Below, one piece after another: positions 56,366-64,000 of a stretch of 64,000 nucleotides of DNA. Made by a program: the position numbers and the translations under genes. The DNA comes from MWH-TA3 sp044353905 (GTDB lineage: Bacteria > Actinomycetota > Actinomycetes > Actinomycetales > Microbacteriaceae). The stretch's first letter is position 1. Each line of letters opens with the position of its first letter. The stretch covers positions 36,966 through 100,965 of the forward strand of contig JBILBA010000002.1 of assembly GCA_044353905.1 (NCBI GenBank), written 5' to 3'. The notes under the pieces are model-generated. The model was not told where the DNA came from. It searched no databases and worked only from the letters and a program-made list of their open reading frames with translations.

Positions 56366-56811
56366 TGATTCGACCCGCGACAGAAGCCGACCTCACTATC
56401 GTCCACGGACTCGAGCAGGTCCTTTTCCCCGACGACGCATGGCCCTTCGAGAAACTCGACGACGACCTGCGAAGCCCCTATGCCCACTTTCTCGTCTCGG
56501 TCGACGAGGACCGTATCGTCGGATACGCGATTGCCCAGCACCTGACGGGGAACGATGTCGCTGACATCCAGAACATCGCCGTCATCGAGTCGCATCGTGG
56601 ACGCGGTGTCGGGGCCGAGCTGTTGGACGCCCTCGTCTCGTGGACCGTCGAAAAGGGTGCGTCGGCAATCATGCTCGAGGTTCGCGACGACAACATCGTT
56701 GCCCAATCCTTGTACGCCTCGCGTGGTTTCGAGGTCATCGCGACGCGACCCAAGTATTACCAGCCGTCCGGCGTCGATGCTCTCGTCATGCGACGGGAGG
56801 TGTCCGCATGA
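56362..56811 (+). CDS. rimI: ribosomal-protein-alanine N-acetyltransferase RimI
   Basis: This 149-residue GNAT acetyltransferase acetylates the N-terminal alanine of ribosomal protein S18. The acetyl-CoA loop reads IAVIESHRGRGVGAELLDALV near residue 73, with ARGFEVIATRPKYYQPSGVDA-type C-terminal region. Placement between tsaB and tsaD is common, and this context supports the RimI name. A different substrate is possible, as RimI-like enzymes are not always specific. Confidence 0.88.
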   Translation: MMIRPATEADLTIVHGLEQVLFPDDAWPFEKLDDDLRSPYAHFLVSVDEDRIVGYAIAQHLTGNDVADIQNIAVIESHRGRGVGAELLDALVSWTVEKGASAIMLEVRDDNIVAQSLYASRGFEVIATRPKYYQPSGVDALVMRREVSA

Positions 56812-57845
56812 GTGGTCCGCTCGTACTCGGAATCGAATCGAGTTGCGACGAAACCGGCGTCGGAATCGTTCGTGGCACGACGCTGCTCGCGAACGTCATT
56901 GCGTCGAGCATGGATGAACACGCGGTCTTTGGCGGTGTCGTCCCCGAAATCGCGGCCAGGGCTCATCTCGAAGCGATGCGGGGAACAATCGACGCCGCTG
57001 TCGCCGAAGCCAACATTCGGCTCGAGGATCTCGACGCGATTGCTGTCGCGGCAGGCCCGGGGCTGGCGGGAGCGCTCATGGTCGGGGTCGGAGCCGCGAA
57101 GGCGCTCGCCGTGTCTCTCGGTAAGCCGCTGTATGGGGTCAACCACCTCGTCGGGCACGTCGGTGCAGACGTGTTGCGAGAAGACGGCGGCGAAATCGAG
57201 CTTCCCACCGTCGCGCTCTTGGTGAGTGGCGGTCACACCTCGCTCTTGCTTGTCCGAGACCTCGTGACGGACGTCGTTCTGTTGGGCGAAACAATCGACG
57301 ACGCGGCGGGGGAGGCGTTCGACAAGGTCGCACGTCTGCTGAGACTTCCCTATCCCGGAGGCCCGCACATCGATCGCGTTGCCGTCGACGGTGACCCCGC
57401 CGCGATTCGCTTCCCGCGCGGGCTGACGTTGCCCAAAGACCTCATCAACCATCGCTACGATTTCTCGTTCTCGGGGCTCAAGACCGCCGTCGCTCGGTAT
57501 GTCGAAACGACCGAGAACCCCTCGGTCCCGGACATCGCCGCGAGTTTCCGCGAATCTGTCGCCGACGTACTGACCAAGAAAGCGGTCGCGGCGTGTGTCG
57601 AACACGGGGTCAGCCGATTGCTTTTAGGAGGCGGAGTCGCGGCGAATGCGCGAATCCGAGCGTTGGCAGCCGAACGTTGCGCAGAGAACGGCATCGAATT
57701 GCGCGTTCCACCCCTCGCGCTGTGCACCGACAATGGCGCGATGATTGCCGCCCTTGGTGCGCACCTCGTCGCGCGCGGCGTCCAGCCATCGGAACTAGAT
57801 TTCCCCGTCGATTCGACATTGCCCGTCGAAACCGTTCGCGTTTAG
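56808..57845 (+). CDS. tsaD: tRNA threonylcarbamoyladenosine transferase TsaD
   Basis: This 345-residue metalloprotein transfers the threonylcarbamoyl group to A37 of tRNA. VLGIESSCDETGVGIV opens the ASKHA fold. VVPEIAARAHLEAM and NHLVGHVGAD hold the two histidines that bind iron or zinc, and GGGVAANARIRAL is the nucleotide site. The ATG at 56808 overlaps the rimI stop. It ends convergently with the methyltransferase gene. Confidence 0.96.
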   Translation: MSGPLVLGIESSCDETGVGIVRGTTLLANVIASSMDEHAVFGGVVPEIAARAHLEAMRGTIDAAVAEANIRLEDLDAIAVAAGPGLAGALMVGVGAAKALAVSLGKPLYGVNHLVGHVGADVLREDGGEIELPTVALLVSGGHTSLLLVRDLVTDVVLLGETIDDAAGEAFDKVARLLRLPYPGGPHIDRVAVDGDPAAIRFPRGLTLPKDLINHRYDFSFSGLKTAVARYVETTENPSVPDIAASFRESVADVLTKKAVAACVEHGVSRLLLGGGVAANARIRALAAERCAENGIELRVPPLALCTDNGAMIAALGAHLVARGVQPSELDFPVDSTLPVETVRV

Positions 57846-59017
57846 CGGACTCGCTCCGCCACAATGGCGACTCGTCCCTCGCCCGCCCGGGTCAGAATCA
57901 AGGTCGCCGAGCCAGAGCCCTTCAACTTCAGTTTGGTTCGGAACGTCGCCGGATCGATGTCTACGCCACGTTTTTTGATTTCGAGAGTGCCAATCCTGGC
58001 GTCACGGCAGTAGGTCGTGATTGCGCGAATATCCAGAGGCAATATGTCGATCACGCGAAACGCTTGGGCAAACGGGGTGGCGACAAGCGTGTCGCTCGAC
58101 AAATACGCAATCGACGAGGCAATGGTGTGTGCGCCGAGCTGGCGCGCGAGCGTCCCCAACAGTTGGGCACGGATGACGGCACCGCTCGGGTCGTACACAT
58201 ACGCGCCGATGCCTCCGACGTCGACCCGCGAGTCGGGTTCGCTCGCGGTGAGTTCGGCGGTAACGCTGCCCAAAACCAAGGCGCTTCGCGCGATGTTGGG
58301 GCGTGCAAGTGCGCCGGTCCAGACAACGCATTCGACGGTGTCGCCGGAATCCTCAACCCACTGCGCCTCTACGCCGTCGGGCAACAGGTCGTGGGCGATG
58401 GCGGGAGACAACTTGATTCCGCTGGGGATCCGCATCGCCACATCGAACACCCACTCGAGTGAAGGCGACCAGTCAGCAGGATTGGACAGCCGTTTGTCGT
58501 TCGAGCGACGAGCGGGGTCGAACCATAACGCGTCGAAACGCGCAAGGTCAACGCTCTCGGCGTCACCCTGCTCGACGCTCGCATTGTCGAACGGTGCGAG
58601 GTTGTAGGTCGCGATCGCGGCGGTGGATTCGTCGCGGTCAACTGCGATGACAGTGATTCCGAGTCCAGCCAGCGCGAGCGCGTCGCCTCCGATTCCGCAT
58701 CCGAGATCGCCGACGGTGACGTCACCGAGCGTGCGAAAGCGCGCAGCGTGATGGGCGGCGACGTCGAGTCGTGTTGCTTGTTGCAGTCCGCTCTCGGTGA
58801 AGAACATTCGCGCGGCGAAATCGCCAAACTTCGGCTTCGCCTGCTCGCGCAGTCGGCGCTGTCGGAGAACAACGCGGGTCATCTCTGGAGAAACCCCTCG
58901 GTCGCGCAACGCGGAGACTGCCTGAACCACGTTGTCGGTCGTTCGGTACGGGGGGAGACTCTCGAGTAGCGCTAACGCCTCGCTCGTGAGAAGCAATTCG
59001 GCGTCCGCGCGGTCCAT
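57842..59017 (-). CDS. class I SAM-dependent methyltransferase with THUMP-like C-terminal domain
   Basis: This protein (391 residues from ATG 59017; a GTG at 59041 is also possible) has a SAM-binding motif VGDLGCGIGGDALALAGLG near residue 102, the following acidic residue in VIAVDRDESTAA, and DALWFDPARRSN as motif IV. Its N-terminal and C-terminal helical parts and the end GTLEIKKRGVDIDPATFRT suit the Thump_like domain seen in actinobacterial relatives. The likely substrate is RNA, but this is not established. It is divergent from groES, with CIRCE in between. Confidence 0.82.
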   Translation of the reverse strand: MDRADAELLLTSEALALLESLPPYRTTDNVVQAVSALRDRGVSPEMTRVVLRQRRLREQAKPKFGDFAARMFFTESGLQQATRLDVAAHHAARFRTLGDVTVGDLGCGIGGDALALAGLGITVIAVDRDESTAAIATYNLAPFDNASVEQGDAESVDLARFDALWFDPARRSNDKRLSNPADWSPSLEWVFDVAMRIPSGIKLSPAIAHDLLPDGVEAQWVEDSGDTVECVVWTGALARPNIARSALVLGSVTAELTASEPDSRVDVGGIGAYVYDPSGAVIRAQLLGTLARQLGAHTIASSIAYLSSDTLVATPFAQAFRVIDILPLDIRAITTYCRDARIGTLEIKKRGVDIDPATFRTKLKLKGSGSATLILTRAGEGRVAIVAERVR

Positions 59018-59042
59018 GTGTTCATTCTCGCAGTTACTCACA

Positions 59043-59084
59043 TTGGCACTCGCGTTTGGAGAGTGCTAACTCGCGCGGTAAACT
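59043..59084 (+). promoter_or_regulatory. CIRCE operator and groES promoter
   Basis: TTGGCACTC (59043-59051), nine bases, GAGTGCTAA (59061-59069) matches the CIRCE consensus TTAGCACTC-N9-GAGTGCTAA with one change. It covers the -35 TTGGAG (59056-59061); the -10 TAAACT is at 59079-59084. HrcA would be the repressor, and heat would relieve it. Confidence 0.93.
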
Positions 59085-59137
59085 AGGGAACGCACGCTAC
59101 CGTGCGCTCACATCGTCCACAAAGGAAGAGGTCAACC

Positions 59138-59434
59138 GTGTCGGTCGCTATCAAGCCGCTCGAAGATCGCATTGTCATTCAGCAGCTCGCTGCTGAACAG
59201 GTCACGTCGTCGGGAATTGTCATTCCTGACTCGGCCAAGGAAAAGCCCCAAGAGGGTGAAGTTGTCGCAATCGGCCCCGGTCGCATCGACGACAACGGAA
59301 ACCGCGTTCCCATCGATGTCGCCGTCGGCGATGTCGTTCTGTACTCGAAGTACGGCGGAACCGAAGTCAAGTACGACGGGGTCGAGTACCTCGTGCTCTC
59401 GGCTCGCGACGTCCTTGCAATCGTCAAGCGCTAA
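59138..59434 (+). CDS. groS: co-chaperonin GroES
   Basis: This 98-residue protein caps the GroEL folding chamber. VAIKPLEDRIVIQQLAAEQ and the mobile-loop stretch TSSGIVIPDSAKEKPQEGEV are typical, and it ends SARDVLAIVKR. GTG at 59138 with AAAGGAAGAG upstream is chosen; the longer frame back to 59102 lacks homology. No groEL follows: a terminator hairpin and rarD come next, so GroEL must be encoded elsewhere. Confidence 0.97.
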   Translation: MSVAIKPLEDRIVIQQLAAEQVTSSGIVIPDSAKEKPQEGEVVAIGPGRIDDNGNRVPIDVAVGDVVLYSKYGGTEVKYDGVEYLVLSARDVLAIVKR

Positions 59435-59444
59435 CTAAACCATC

Positions 59445-59477
59445 GAGAGGCCCCCGCGTACGTCGCGGGGGCCTCTC
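59445..59477 (+). terminator. terminator-like hairpin after groES
   Basis: GAGAGGCCCCCGCG (59445-59458) pairs perfectly with CGCGGGGGCCTCTC (59464-59477) around TACGT. The 14-bp stem is very stable but lacks a T tract, so it may act without a U tail or work by stabilising the mRNA end. Confidence 0.7.
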
Positions 59478-59500
59478 GCGTTGGCGAGTAGTGTGAAACG

Positions 59501-60397
59501 GTGAACACCCCCACGCGGACCAGCGGCGTTGCAGCCGGACTGGGTTCTTACTTCCTGTGGGGCTTCCTACCTCTGTACTTCGTCATTCTCGGAAGCACCG
59601 GCGCGTGGGAAATCGTGTCCTGGCGAATCCTGTGGTCGTTGGTGTTTTGCGTCGGCATCCTCGCGGTGACAAAGCAACTGACGGCAACCGCCGCTCTGTT
59701 CCGCGACCGAAAAATTGTCCTCTACACAATTGCCGCAGGCGTCCTGATTTACATCAACTGGCAGTTCTACATCATCGCGAACCTGACCGGGCACATCGTT
59801 GAAGGCTCGCTCGGTTACTTCATCAACCCGCTCGTCACGATCTTGTTGGGTGTGCTCGTACTGGGGGAAAAACTTCGCCCGTTGCAGTGGGTGGCGATGG
59901 GATTTGCTGCCGTTGCGGTAACAATTCTTGTCGCCGGGTATGGCCAATTCCCCTGGTTCGCATTCATTCTCGCTGGGTCATTCGCCATTTACGGTTTTGT
60001 CAAAAACCGACTCGGCGGCCGCCTCAACGCCACCCAGAGTCTGACTCTCGAGACGGTGTGGCTGGTTCCCGTCGCTCTCGTGTTCGTCAGCGTGGAAGCG
60101 GTCGCGGGCACTCTGAATTTCGGTGATGGCGACGTGTGGACCACGATCCTCCTCATCGGTCTCGGCCCCGTCACCGCCATCCCACTTCTGCTCTTTGGTT
60201 TTGCTTCATCGAAGGTTCCGCTCTCGTGGATGGGGTTCATGCAGTACCTCGCACCAACACTGCAATTCCTCATTGGCGTTTTTGTCATGAACGAACCCAT
60301 GCCCCCGATTCGCCTGCTCGGTTTCGCGTTGGTGTGGGTCGGTTTGTTGATTCTCATGGTTGACGCCGTCGCGCGAAATCGGCGTCAAACCGTCTGA
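59501..60397 (+). CDS. rarD: EamA family transporter RarD
   Basis: This 298-residue membrane protein has about ten hydrophobic segments and the family opening GLGSYFLWGFLPLYFVILGSTGAWEIVSWRILW, of which GSYFLWGFLPLYF is diagnostic. RarD belongs to the drug/metabolite transporter superfamily, and its E. coli relative was linked to chloramphenicol sensitivity; the substrate is unknown. The start is GTG 24 bases after the groES hairpin. It appears to be a single gene. Confidence 0.9.
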   Translation: MNTPTRTSGVAAGLGSYFLWGFLPLYFVILGSTGAWEIVSWRILWSLVFCVGILAVTKQLTATAALFRDRKIVLYTIAAGVLIYINWQFYIIANLTGHIVEGSLGYFINPLVTILLGVLVLGEKLRPLQWVAMGFAAVAVTILVAGYGQFPWFAFILAGSFAIYGFVKNRLGGRLNATQSLTLETVWLVPVALVFVSVEAVAGTLNFGDGDVWTTILLIGLGPVTAIPLLLFGFASSKVPLSWMGFMQYLAPTLQFLIGVFVMNEPMPPIRLLGFALVWVGLLILMVDAVARNRRQTV

Positions 60398-60424
60398 AAT
60401 TGCGCGGGATTCGCACAAAACTGT

Positions 60425-60498
60425 GTGACAAAGCGTTACACGCTTGTAACCGCATGAGTTGCTCAACCCTTGCACAGTTCGGTAGCGTTATAAATAAT
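60425..60498 (+). promoter_or_regulatory. GlnR-like box and promoter of the ABC binding protein gene
   Basis: GTGAC (60425-60429), GTTAC (60435-60439) and GTAAC (60446-60450) are spaced 10-11 bases apart; GTTAC-N6-GTAAC resembles actinobacterial GlnR half-sites. Downstream lies a promoter, TTGCAC (60470-60475), 17 bases, AATAAT (60493-60498). Nitrogen control is plausible but unverified. Confidence 0.45.
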
Positions 60499-60547
60499 GT
60501 GGCGAATCGTCCGATTCGTCGCTCCATCAAACAAATCAAGGAGAAAC

Positions 60548-61858
60548 ATGGGCGCATTTGCGAAGGCTTCGGCCTCCCGTAAGGTCGCATCGCTTCTCGG
60601 TGGTCTCGCAATGCTTGGTACCTCGGCACTCGTGCTGAGCGGCTGTGCAGCGGGCACCGGTGGCGCTGGTGGCCCCGTCGGCGACCTGACCCTCAAGATC
60701 GGTACTGCTCTTCCTCAGACCGGAAGCCTGGCATTCCTCGGACCCCCCGAAGAAGCCGGTGTAGCACTCGCCATCAAGGACATCAACGAAGCCGCCAAGG
60801 GCGTCACCGTTGAGGTCACATGGGGTGACTCGGGCGACACCGACAACAAGGCATACGAGACCGAAGTTCCGCGTCTTCTCGACGCTGGAGTTACGGCCAT
60901 CATCGGTGCTGCATCGTCGGGTACCTCGCTTCAGTTCATCGACCAGGTTGTTGGCGCTGGAGTAATCCAGTTCTCGCCGGCAAACACTTCGGCTGCTCTC
61001 ACCACCTACGACGACAAGGGACTGTACTTCCGTACCGCTCCTTCGGACGTCCTCCAGGGTGAGGTTCTCGGAAACCTGATCGCTGCTGACGGTATTCAGA
61101 CCCTCGGCATGATTGTCCTCAACGACTCGTACGGAAACGGCGACGGAGCCAAGGACGACAACGGCAACTTCATCAGCGGTCTCGCTGGCTTCACGACCGC
61201 AGCATTCGTTGCTGCTGGTGGAGAAGTTGTTGCACAGCCCACGTTCAACACGGGTGACGTCAACTTTGACTCTCAGATTGCTGAAGTCACGGCTGCCAAC
61301 CCCGACGCGATCGTTCTCGTTACGTTCGAAGAGCTCAAGACCATTGCTCCGAAGCTCATCGGTGGCGGCTTCCCCGCAGACAAGGTTTACCTTGTTGACG
61401 GAAACGTTGCTAACTACAGCGAGGACTTCGAGCCCGGACTTCTCGAAGGTGCAAAGGGAACGGTCCCCGGACTGAACCTCGAAACCATCGCGGACTTCAC
61501 CACGGCGATGAACGACAACTGGGTTGCCGAAGGCAACGCTGACCTCGAAGCCGTATTCGCATACGGTCCTGAGGCCTACGACGCAGTCGTTCTTCTCGCT
61601 CTCGCAGCACTCGAAGCCGGTTCGGTTGAGGGTGTTGACATGGCCGCGAAGCTCCAGGAAGTCTCCGGTGGTTCGGGTGACGGAACCAAGTGCACCACGT
61701 ACGCAGAATGCGCCGACATCATCATTGGTGGCGGAACCGCAGACTACGACGGTGTCTCGGGCCCCATCACCTTCAACGAAGTTGGAGACCCCACCGAAGC
61801 ATCAATCCAGGTATACGAGTTCATCAACGACAACACTTCGGTGCCTTACGCAGGTTAA
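60548..61858 (+). CDS. branched-chain amino acid ABC transporter substrate-binding lipoprotein
   Basis: This 436-residue protein is an extracellular periplasmic-type binding protein of the LivJ/LivK family. The N-terminus is a lipoprotein signal ending at the lipobox LVLSGC, so the mature protein is anchored to the outer face of the membrane. IGTALPQTGSLAFLGPPEEAG begins the type 1 binding fold, and the Ser/Thr cluster GAASSGTSLQFIDQ resembles the ligand site. It is convergent with livM-livG-livF, and its product probably serves that transporter. Exact ligand (Leu/Ile/Val, amide or urea) is not certain. Confidence 0.92.
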   Translation: MGAFAKASASRKVASLLGGLAMLGTSALVLSGCAAGTGGAGGPVGDLTLKIGTALPQTGSLAFLGPPEEAGVALAIKDINEAAKGVTVEVTWGDSGDTDNKAYETEVPRLLDAGVTAIIGAASSGTSLQFIDQVVGAGVIQFSPANTSAALTTYDDKGLYFRTAPSDVLQGEVLGNLIAADGIQTLGMIVLNDSYGNGDGAKDDNGNFISGLAGFTTAAFVAAGGEVVAQPTFNTGDVNFDSQIAEVTAANPDAIVLVTFEELKTIAPKLIGGGFPADKVYLVDGNVANYSEDFEPGLLEGAKGTVPGLNLETIADFTTAMNDNWVAEGNADLEAVFAYGPEAYDAVVLLALAALEAGSVEGVDMAAKLQEVSGGSGDGTKCTTYAECADIIIGGGTADYDGVSGPITFNEVGDPTEASIQVYEFINDNTSVPYAG

Positions 61859-61890
61859 TTCGATTGTGTTGAGTCGCTGACTCAAGGGAA

Positions 61891-61917
61891 GGCCCCGGGT
61901 TCGCCCGGGGCCTTTTC
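61891..61917 (+). terminator. terminator after the binding protein gene
   Basis: GGCCCCGGG, TTCG loop and CCCGGGGCC followed by TTTTC form a canonical rho-independent terminator. Confidence 0.95.
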
Positions 61918-61940
61918 TGTTGCCCGCTCCGATTAAACGA

Positions 61941-61970
61941 GAAACGGGGCCGACCCGAAGGTCGACCCCG
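61941..61970 (-). terminator. terminator of the livMGF transcript
   Basis: On the reverse strand CGGGGTCGACC pairs with GGTCGGCCCCG around TTCG, followed by TTTCTC. It ends the transcript from livF. Confidence 0.85.
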
Positions 61971-61985
61971 CTCTGACGTGAGTGT

Positions 61986-62720
61986 CTAGGCGCCGAGGGT
62001 GCCGAGGTACAGCCCGATGACCTTGGGGTCATTCAGAAGGTCACGGCCCGTTCCGGTGTAAGCGTCCTTGCCCTGGTCGAGAACATAGCCGCGGTCGCAG
62101 ATCTGAAGGCAACGACGTGCGTTCTGCTCGACCATGATGGTCGTCACACCGGCCTTGTTGATCTCGGAAACGCGGATGAATGCCTCGTCTTGGCGCACGG
62201 GCGACAGGCCTGCGCTGGGCTCGTCAAGGAGCAGCACAGCAGGGTCCATCATGAGCGCACGGCTCATGGCCACCATCTGGCGCTCACCACCCGAGAGCGA
62301 GCCCGCACGCTGCTTGAGTCGCTTGCCCAGTTCGGCGAAGATACCGGTCACGAACTCGAGGCGCTCGTTGTAGGCGCCGGGGTTCTGGTACAAGCCCATC
62401 TGCAGGTTTTCTTCGATTGTGAGGCTGGGGAACACGTTGTTTGACTGCGGGACGAAACCCACACCGCGCGCGACGAGTTGGTTCGCCTTGAGGCCAGTGA
62501 TGTCGTCACCGTTGAGGGTGATGGATCCTTCGCGGACCTTGACCAAGCCGAAGATCGCCTTGAGGAGTGTCGACTTACCGGCACCGTTGGGGCCGATGAT
62601 TCCGATGAGTTCGCCCTTGTTGGCGTAAAGGTTTGTCCCGTTGAGGATGTTGACACCGGGAAGGTATCCCGCAAACAGGTCCTTTGTCTCGACGACGGGG
62701 ATTTCGTTCTTCGTCGCCAT
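61986..62720 (-). CDS. livF: branched-chain amino acid ABC transporter ATP-binding protein LivF
   Basis: This 244-residue ATPase is one of the two that power a Liv-type importer. Walker A GPNGAGKSTLLKAIFGL, signature LSGGERQMVAMSRALMM and Walker B VLLLDEPSAGLSP are intact. It is shorter than LivG, and its switch region reads VEQNARRCLQICDR, as usual for LivF. It starts at the livG stop (one-base overlap) and is read after livM and livG. Confidence 0.95.
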   Translation of the reverse strand: MATKNEIPVVETKDLFAGYLPGVNILNGTNLYANKGELIGIIGPNGAGKSTLLKAIFGLVKVREGSITLNGDDITGLKANQLVARGVGFVPQSNNVFPSLTIEENLQMGLYQNPGAYNERLEFVTGIFAELGKRLKQRAGSLSGGERQMVAMSRALMMDPAVLLLDEPSAGLSPVRQDEAFIRVSEINKAGVTTIMVEQNARRCLQICDRGYVLDQGKDAYTGTGRDLLNDPKVIGLYLGTLGA

Positions 62721-63622
62721 TATTTCTCCTTCGCAATCTTTGGAAGCGTGATTCGACTGGTGACGGCTCCAAGGTCGACATCCTGGTGGCTCCCGAGATA
62801 CGCATCGATCACAGCAGGGTTTTTCATGACCTCGTCGGGTGCGCCCTCAGCGACAACCTTTCCTTCGGCCATGACAATCACCCAGTCCGCGATGTGGCGA
62901 ACCATCTGCATGTCGTGTTCGACAAAGAGGACGGTCATGCCCTCTTTTTTGAGGTTGAGGATGTGGTCAAGCAGCGACTGTGTCAACGCCGGGTTGACCC
63001 CCGCCATCGGTTCGTCGAGCATGACGAGTTCGGGGTTGGTCATCAACGCGCGAGCCATTTCGAGCAGCTTGCGCTGTCCGCCAGAGAGCGACGCCGCGAA
63101 GTCATCGCGCTTGGTGTCGAGTTTGAACCGCGTGAGGATCTCGAGCGCTTTTGCTTCGATCTCGATTTCCTTTTTCTTCCACAGGAAGGGGAACATGCTC
63201 GCGCTGAGTTTTTCGCCCGACTGTTCGGTGCTTCCTAACTTCATGTTGTCCATGACCGTGAGAAGTCCCAGCGCCTTCGTAAGCTGGAATGTGCGGATGA
63301 GTCCTCTGCGCGCCACCTTGTAGGCGGCGAGCTTTGCCAGGGACTTACCGTTGAACGACCACGAACCTTTGTCCGGCTGGTCGAACCCGGTGAGCAGGTT
63401 GAAGAAGGTTGTCTTCCCCGCACCGTTGGGTCCAATCAGCGCCGTGATGGCGTTGCGGGGGATCTCAACGTGCTCGACGTCGACGGCGACCAGTCCACCG
63501 AACTGGCGGTGGACGCCGTCCGCGACCAGAATGGGGTCCTTCTTGGCGACACCGGGCTTGATTGCGCCAACATGCAAGCCCGTGGACTTGACGGGGGACG
63601 AGGAGGGTACGTTACTTGACAA
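62720..63622 (-). CDS. livG: branched-chain amino acid ABC transporter ATP-binding protein LivG
   Basis: This 300-residue ATPase has Walker A GPNGAGKTTFFNLLTGF, the Q-loop region, signature LSGGQRKLLEMARALM and Walker B LVMLDEPMAGVNP. A roughly 30-residue N-terminal extension precedes the domain. The ATG overlaps the livM end by 11 bases. Order livM-livG-livF fits a single transcript for a Liv-type uptake system. Confidence 0.95.
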   Translation of the reverse strand: MSSNVPSSSPVKSTGLHVGAIKPGVAKKDPILVADGVHRQFGGLVAVDVEHVEIPRNAITALIGPNGAGKTTFFNLLTGFDQPDKGSWSFNGKSLAKLAAYKVARRGLIRTFQLTKALGLLTVMDNMKLGSTEQSGEKLSASMFPFLWKKKEIEIEAKALEILTRFKLDTKRDDFAASLSGGQRKLLEMARALMTNPELVMLDEPMAGVNPALTQSLLDHILNLKKEGMTVLFVEHDMQMVRHIADWVIVMAEGKVVAEGAPDEVMKNPAVIDAYLGSHQDVDLGAVTSRITLPKIAKEK

Positions 63623-64000
63623 AGGTCAACTCCTTCTTGTTTCCGAACAGACCTTGAGGCCGGAAGACCACCAGGAGCACCAGCGCGAAACCGACAATGA
63701 TGAATTTGATCTGCGCTGCCTGGATGGTGGTGAATGGCATCAGTCCGGCGTCCGCGAGCGCGGGGAAGAGCAACCCGAGGAATGCCTGCAGCACCCAGAA
63801 GATGATCGAGCCCGCGAGCGGACCGAACACCGTTGCCGCGCCACCCAACAGCAACGCGGTCCAGAGGAAGAACGTGAGTGAGGTCACGTACACCGATGAG
63901 TTGACGTTGGTCGAGAAAGCGAGCATGAGGCCGCCGAGAGCACCGAGAACACCACCGATGATGAGAACCTGCAACTTGTAGGCAAAGACGTTCTTGCCGA
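63612..64000 (-). CDS. livM: branched-chain amino acid ABC transporter permease LivM (5' part outside window)
   Basis: The visible 129 codons encode the C-terminal part of a LivM permease: GKNVFAYKLQVLIIGGVLGALGG (quoted in part as GKNVFAYKLQVL), then hydrophobic segments and the end QGLFGNKKELTFVK. GKNVFAYK is the conserved end of the LivM loop. The start lies beyond the window edge, so domain order and the partner livH cannot be seen. It heads the visible livM-livG-livF string. Confidence 0.9.
   Translation of the reverse strand, partial: GKNVFAYKLQVLIIGGVLGALGGLMLAFSTNVNSSVYVTSLTFFLWTALLLGGAATVFGPLAGSIIFWVLQAFLGLLFPALADAGLMPFTTIQAAQIKFIIVGFALVLLVVFRPQGLFGNKKELTFVK

Overview
The window is chromosomal DNA from a high-GC actinobacterium, most likely a small-genome planktonic member of the Microbacteriaceae. 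This placement is an inference. It rests on the menaquinone genes, frequent GTG starts, probable leaderless promoters (TAnnnT 6-8 nt before the start codon), a DUF4229 gene and a DUF4916 gene next to housekeeping loci, a short LID-less adenylate kinase, and rpoBC without rplJL in front. I saw no phage, transposase, CRISPR array or rRNA gene.

Bases 1-7.4 kb hold a GntR-type regulator and menaquinone/redox genes: a DUF4229 protein, a PLDc_N-type membrane protein, menD, menF (reverse), menG, a polyprenyl diphosphate synthase and a ferredoxin-NADP reductase. Bases 7.4-10.9 kb form an AT-richer accessory patch with a DUF4214-sulfotransferase fusion, a glycosyltransferase and a membrane protein; the last two are translationally coupled to yajQ. 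Bases 11.3-18.9 kb are mixed: tRNA-Tyr, an inositol-monophosphatase-type enzyme, an M23 peptidase, tRNA-Met, tRNA-Thr, a 27-residue peptide gene, a DUF4916 Nudix-like protein, a PLP decarboxylase, agmatine deiminase, a SprT-like protein and a spermidine-synthase-like protein.

Bases 18.9-49.7 kb are the information-processing core: rpoBC, a lone prepilin-type peptidase, rpsL-rpsG-fusA, tuf, two uncharacterised small genes, the S10 and spc operons (rpsJ to secY-adk), infA-rpmJ-rpsM-rpsK-rpoA-rplQ-truA and rplM-rpsI. Several ribosomal proteins (L15, L17, S5, L22, L29, S3) carry low-complexity tails. The operons lack rpsN, map and rpsD at their common positions. Bases 49.7-57.8 kb hold cell-wall, CoA and tRNA-t6A genes: glmM, coaA (reverse), glmS, acpS, alr, tsaE, tsaB, rimI and tsaD, the last six tightly overlapping. 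Bases 57.8-64 kb hold a THUMP-like methyltransferase, a CIRCE-controlled groES, rarD, and a branched-chain amino acid ABC transporter (binding protein on +, livM-livG-livF on -, livM cut by the window edge).

The most unusual locus is 14143-14371. It is a self-contained transcription unit for a 27-residue peptide ending in CDSCQ. It has a strong promoter framed by two sequences that match every core position of the NrdR-box consensus, a 7-bp-arm palindrome between them, a perfect Shine-Dalgarno and a strong terminator. The C-terminal Cys-x-Ser-Cys resembles the redox-active tail of class I ribonucleotide reductase large subunits. A role linked to ribonucleotide reduction or redox control is therefore a testable but unproven idea.
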